Assembly (NCBI GenBank): GCA_017561865.1
Contig: JAFZBH010000032.1
Span: forward strand, 1 to 37,042
Direction: 5' to 3'
DNA from: Bacteroidales bacterium
Lineage (GTDB): Bacteria > Bacteroidota > Bacteroidia > Bacteroidales > UBA932
DNA length: 37,042 nucleotides
A program made the position numbers and the translations under genes. Shown here piece by piece: positions 30,324 to 37,042 of this stretch; position 1 is the stretch's first letter; the number at the start of each line of letters is the position of its first letter. Under the pieces are notes generated by a model. That model did no database searches, had not been told where the DNA came from, and was given only the letters and a program-made list of their open reading frames with translations.

Positions 30324-31588
30324 TGGACAGGAAGGAACTGGAAATCATGGCGCCGGCGGGCAGTTTCGACTGCCTGCAGGCTGCGATCCAGGGCGGGGCC
30401 GATTCCGTCTATTTCGGTATCGGCCGGCTCAATATGCGCAGCCGTTCGGCGAATAATTTCCAGCCGGAAGAGCTGCCTGAGGTGGTGCGCATCTGCCGGG
30501 AAGGGGGCGTTCGCAGCTACCTGACCCTCAATATCACCCTGTTCCAGGAAGACCTGGAGGAGATGCGGCAGGCGCTGGATGCCGCCCGGGAGGCCGGCGT
30601 GGATGCCGTGATCGCCTCCGACATCGCAGCCATCCAATACTGCCGACGGATCGGTCTTGAAGTCCATATCTCCACGCAGTTGTCCATTTCCAACGTGGAG
30701 GCGCTGCGTTTCTACGCGCAGTTCGCCGACGTGGTCGTGCTCGCGCGCGAACTGACGCTCGACCAGGTCCGGGACATCCACGAGACCATCGTCCGGGAGC
30801 GGATCTGCGGTCCCTCGGGGCAGCTTGTCCGCATCGAGATGTTCGCCCACGGGGCCCTCTGCATGGCCGTCAGCGGCAAATGCTATCTCTCGCTGCACGC
30901 CGCCGGGGCCTCGGCCAACCGTGGCGCCTGCTACCAGGTCTGCCGCCGCAGCTACGAGGTCCGCGACCGCGAGACCGGAGGTGAGCTGCTCGTCGACAAC
31001 GAATATATCATGTCCCCCAAGGACCTCTGCACCATCGAATTCCTGGACCGCATCATCGACAGCGGCGTGCGGGTGTTCAAGATCGAGGGGCGGGCGCGTT
31101 CCGCGGAATATGTCAAGCGCTGCGCTTCCTGCTACCGGCGGGCGGCCGACGCCGTCTGTGACGGCACGTATACGCCGGAGCTGGCGGCGGCGCTGAAAGG
31201 CGAACTCGCCGAGGTCTTCAACCGGGGCTTCTGGGACGGCTACTACCAGGGTGCGCGCCTCGGGGAATGGAGCGCCGTTTATGGCTCCCAGGCTACCCGG
31301 CGCAAGGTTTACCTCGGCAAGGTGACCAACTGGTTCGACCGCATCGGCGTGGCGGAGATCACCGTCGAGACCCGCGACCTGCACCGGGGCGACCGCCTGA
31401 TGGTGATCGGCCCCACTTCCGGGGTGGTCGAATTCGACGCGGAGGACATCCGGCTGGAGTTCGACCCGGTGGAACGTGCCCCGAAGGGCAGCCGCTGCTC
31501 GGTGGGCGTCGATCCCGCGCTATGCCCGGACGGCCGCCTGCGCCGCGGCGACAAGGTTTTCCTTTGGATCCAAGCTGATGAAATATGA
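30323..31588 (+). CDS. U32 peptidase-family protein (TrhP/RlhA-like RNA hydroxylation type)
   Basis: 421 residues. It starts MDRKELEIMAPAGSFDCLQA followed by AIQGGADSVYFGIG, the U32 N-terminal TIM-barrel signature. VHISTQLSISN and GPSGQLVRIEMFAHGALCMA lead into the cysteine set (ALCMAVSGKCYLS, RGACYQVCRRSY) that binds an iron-sulfur cluster in better-studied relatives. FKIEGRARSAEYVKRCASCY is also family-typical. Although named peptidases, studied relatives such as TrhP, RlhA and UbiU/UbiV take part in hydroxylation of tRNA, 23S rRNA or ubiquinone precursors. Tight coupling upstream (1-bp overlap) and downstream (ATGA overlap with GH31) is clear. Confidence 0.9.
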   Translation: MDRKELEIMAPAGSFDCLQAAIQGGADSVYFGIGRLNMRSRSANNFQPEELPEVVRICREGGVRSYLTLNITLFQEDLEEMRQALDAAREAGVDAVIASDIAAIQYCRRIGLEVHISTQLSISNVEALRFYAQFADVVVLARELTLDQVRDIHETIVRERICGPSGQLVRIEMFAHGALCMAVSGKCYLSLHAAGASANRGACYQVCRRSYEVRDRETGGELLVDNEYIMSPKDLCTIEFLDRIIDSGVRVFKIEGRARSAEYVKRCASCYRRAADAVCDGTYTPELAAALKGELAEVFNRGFWDGYYQGARLGEWSAVYGSQATRRKVYLGKVTNWFDRIGVAEITVETRDLHRGDRLMVIGPTSGVVEFDAEDIRLEFDPVERAPKGSRCSVGVDPALCPDGRLRRGDKVFLWIQADEI

Positions 31589-33818
31589 AACGTTTGCTTC
31601 TGTTGCCCCTCTGGTTGCTGCTGACGTCCGGTCAGAGCGGCCCCGTCGTCACCATCGATACGCCGCAGGGAACCCTGCGCCTGGAAGCGCTCGCTGAAGA
31701 CGCCATCCGGGTACGGATGTTTCCTTCCGGATATGACGGACAGGAAGAGTTGATCTTCACCGAGAAAGTCCAGCCGCCGAAAGTCAGCGTCAGGCGCCGC
31801 AAGGGGACCGTCAGCCTGCGCACCCGGCGCCTGTCGGCCGTCTATGACGTCCGGACGGACCTGCTCCGTTTCCTGGACGCAAAGGGCAAGGTCATTTTGC
31901 AGGAGAAGGCCCATTATCTCGTCCAGGAAGGGCCCGATGCGCTGGGGCTTACGGCCTGCGTGAGCTTCGATTCGCCGGAAGGCGAGCATCTGTATGGCAC
32001 CGGACAGTTCCAGGACGGGTATCTGGACATCCGCGGCCTGACCCGGCGCCTGACGCAGGTCAACACGCAGATCTCCCTGCCGATGATCCTTTCCAGCCGC
32101 GGCTGGGGCCTGCTCTGGCACAACTACGGTCTGACGGATTTCAACCCGGCCGGCGAGAGTCTGCTCCTCGCGCCCAACGATTATGCCGGCGGTGAGGGGG
32201 TTACCGTAGATGCCACCGGCACGGCGGGGAACCGGCGCGAACGTCGCTTTTTCCAGACTTTTGCCGGCGCCATCGACATCCCGGCGGACGGAGAATACGC
32301 CCTGCTGCTGGATGTCGGGCGTGACATGGCCCGCAAACAGTATCTCTCCATCGACCGGAAGCCGGTCATCGACATCACCAACACCTGGCTTCCGCCCACC
32401 GCCGCCGTCAGGACGCATCTCACCGAAGGGAGGCACGAGATCGAGGTGGAAGGCGTCCTGGGCGATACGCCCTCCCTTTTCTGGAGGGCCGTCGACGAGC
32501 GGACCACCTTTTCTTCCCCGGTGGCGGAAGGGATCGATTACGTCGTGTTTGCAGGCGGGGCGGATGAGGTGATGCACAGTTTCCGCACGCTCAGCGGGCA
32601 CGTTCCGCCGCTGCCCGACTGGATCTTCCGCTATATCCATTGCCGCGAGCGTTATGACACGCAGGAGGAGCTGCTGGCCGCCGCCCGCCGTTTCCACGAA
32701 ACGGGTACACCGGTGGGCACCATCGTGCAGGACTGGCAGTGGTGGGGCAAATACGGCTGGAATGCGATGCGTTTCGATGAAGACAAGTATCCCGATCCCA
32801 AGGCGATGACCGACGAGCTGCACGCGATGGACCAGCACCTGATGCTGTCGGTATGGTCGCGGATCGGCCGCGACTCCGAGCTCGGCAAGGAGGCGGCAGA
32901 CAAGGGCTACTATATCGGCGATACGGAGTGGATCGATTTCTTCCAGCCGGAAGCGGCCGGCTTCTACTGGAAGAATTTCAGCGCCAGGCTCCTTCCTCTG
33001 GGCATCGACGCCTGGTGGCAGGACGCCACCGAGCCGGAGAACGACGACCTCAAGGGACGCCGCATCGGGCCGGACAAGATTCCTGGCGAGTGGTATCGCA
33101 ACGTCTATCCGCTGCTGGTCATCCGGACGGTTTACGAGGGTCTGCGCCGCGACCAGCCCGACCGCTTGCCGGTCATCCTGACCCGCAGCGCCTATCCGGG
33201 CATCCAGCGCTACGGCGCCGTGACCTGGAGCGGAGACGTGGGCAACGACTGGGCCACGCTCCGGCGCCAGATCGCCGGCGGATTGAGCCAGATGGCTGCC
33301 GGCCTGCCCTGGTGGACCTACGACGCCGGCGGCTTCTTCCGCCCGCGCGACCAGTATGCCGACGCCGACTATCAGGAGCGGATGATACGCTGGATCCAGG
33401 CTTCCGTCTGGCTCCCGTTCATGCGCGTACACGGCTACCAGAGCCGTACGGAGCCCTGGGAGTACAGCCCCGGGACGCAGCGCCTGTTCGAGGCCGCGAT
33501 CGCGCAGCGCGAAGCGTTGCAGCCTTATATCCTGAAGCAGGCCCGTCGCGTCTGGGAGGAGGACTATACGCTGATGCGCCCGCTGCTTTTCGACTTCCCG
33601 GGTGATGAGCAGGCCCTCCGGCAGGACTGCGAATGGATGTTCGGGCCGGACTACCTGGTCTGCCCCGTCACGGAAGGGGGAGTCAGCAGCTGGCGGGTCT
33701 ATCTGCCTGTGAATCAGGGCGGCTGGGAAGATATCCGCAACGGTTCACGCTACGGGGGCGGTGCGTATTATGACGTCCCGGTCGACCTGGAGGCCATTCC
33801 GGTCTTCAAACGGCTGAA

Positions 33819-33822
<4 letters not shown>
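31585..33822 (+). CDS. GH31 alpha-glycosidase with PA14-like insert (alpha-xylosidase/alpha-glucosidase type)
   Basis: 745 residues, retaining glycosidase acting on alpha-linked sugars. MKRLLLLPLWLLLTSGQSGP looks like a Sec signal, so it is probably periplasmic. The N-terminal beta domain contains LYGTGQFQDGYLDIRGLTRR and ILSSRGWGLLWHNYG. Residues about 215-320 form a PA14-like insert (DGEYALLLDVGRDMARKQYL, EGRHEIEVEG), as in gut Bacteroidota xyloglucan alpha-xylosidases. Catalytic residues: nucleophile Asp480 in AWWQDATEPEND and acid/base Asp551 in TWSGDVGNDW. No SusC/SusD or other glycosidase is adjacent, so it is not in an obvious polysaccharide locus. It overlaps the U32 gene (ATGA) and shares TTAA at its stop with metH. 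Confidence 0.93.

Positions 33823-37042
<3,220 letters not shown>

Overview
The window is about 37 kb of GC-rich chromosome that reads as a member of the Bacteroidota, probably a gut-type Bacteroidales. The evidence is an Oar-like TonB-dependent receptor with a carboxypeptidase-like N-terminal domain, BACON-domain lipoproteins with acidic lipoprotein-export signals, a DUF5020-type outer-membrane protein, and promoters with the Bacteroidota -7 box TAnnTTTG/TAnnTTCG instead of sigma70 boxes and strong Shine-Dalgarno sites. Gene order is mostly housekeeping genes in short operons. No tRNA, rRNA or CRISPR array was seen.

Layout. 1-911: 5' two-thirds of metK on the minus strand behind a SAM-II-like riboswitch. 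944-10636: two plus-strand units, a TonB-dependent receptor with a multi-OB-fold lipoprotein, then three lipoproteins (DRGH nuclease, endonuclease/exonuclease/phosphatase-fold hydrolase, M3 peptidase). I read this as an envelope system for degrading, and perhaps importing, nucleic acids. 10740-13991: a small secreted protein, then gpmI-manA. 13932-17032: minus-strand operon rnr-ytxH-holin-like-small protein. 17105-19741: apt, DUF5020 outer-membrane protein and an AzgA-type purine permease, a plausible purine-salvage unit. 19770-21068: a REP-associated tyrosine transposase (RAYT) between two 95-bp direct repeats, followed by another repeat. 21070-24969: rdgB, diverging from polyprenyl synthase-rsgA-MATE. 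25073-28001: minus-strand operon of xth and three poorly known genes. 28057-33822: cysS, two small proteins, a U32 peptidase-family protein and a GH31 glycosidase. 33819-37042: most of metH (N-terminus outside the window), sharing the TTAA at its stop with the GH31 gene.

The most unusual content is the set of short palindromic repeats. Family B (about 95 bp, three copies) brackets the RAYT gene and recurs at 25 kb. Family A (92 bp, or 131 bp with an extra 39-bp module; four copies plus a remnant) lies beside gene ends, in the gpmI leader, and in frame inside manA. A different 152-bp palindrome-ended insert lies in frame inside rnr, and a REP-type palindrome lies in frame inside metH. Three conserved enzymes in 37 kb therefore appear to carry in-frame repeat insertions at tolerant linkers. 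Family A terminal arms differ between copies in a compensatory way, which suggests that the folded form is selected. A resident RAYT is the obvious candidate mobilizer, but the link is inferred.

Several promoters place the -7 box only 4-7 nt before the start codon, suggesting leaderless or nearly leaderless mRNAs. Long open frames opposite the real genes were judged to be shadows of GC-rich codon use.
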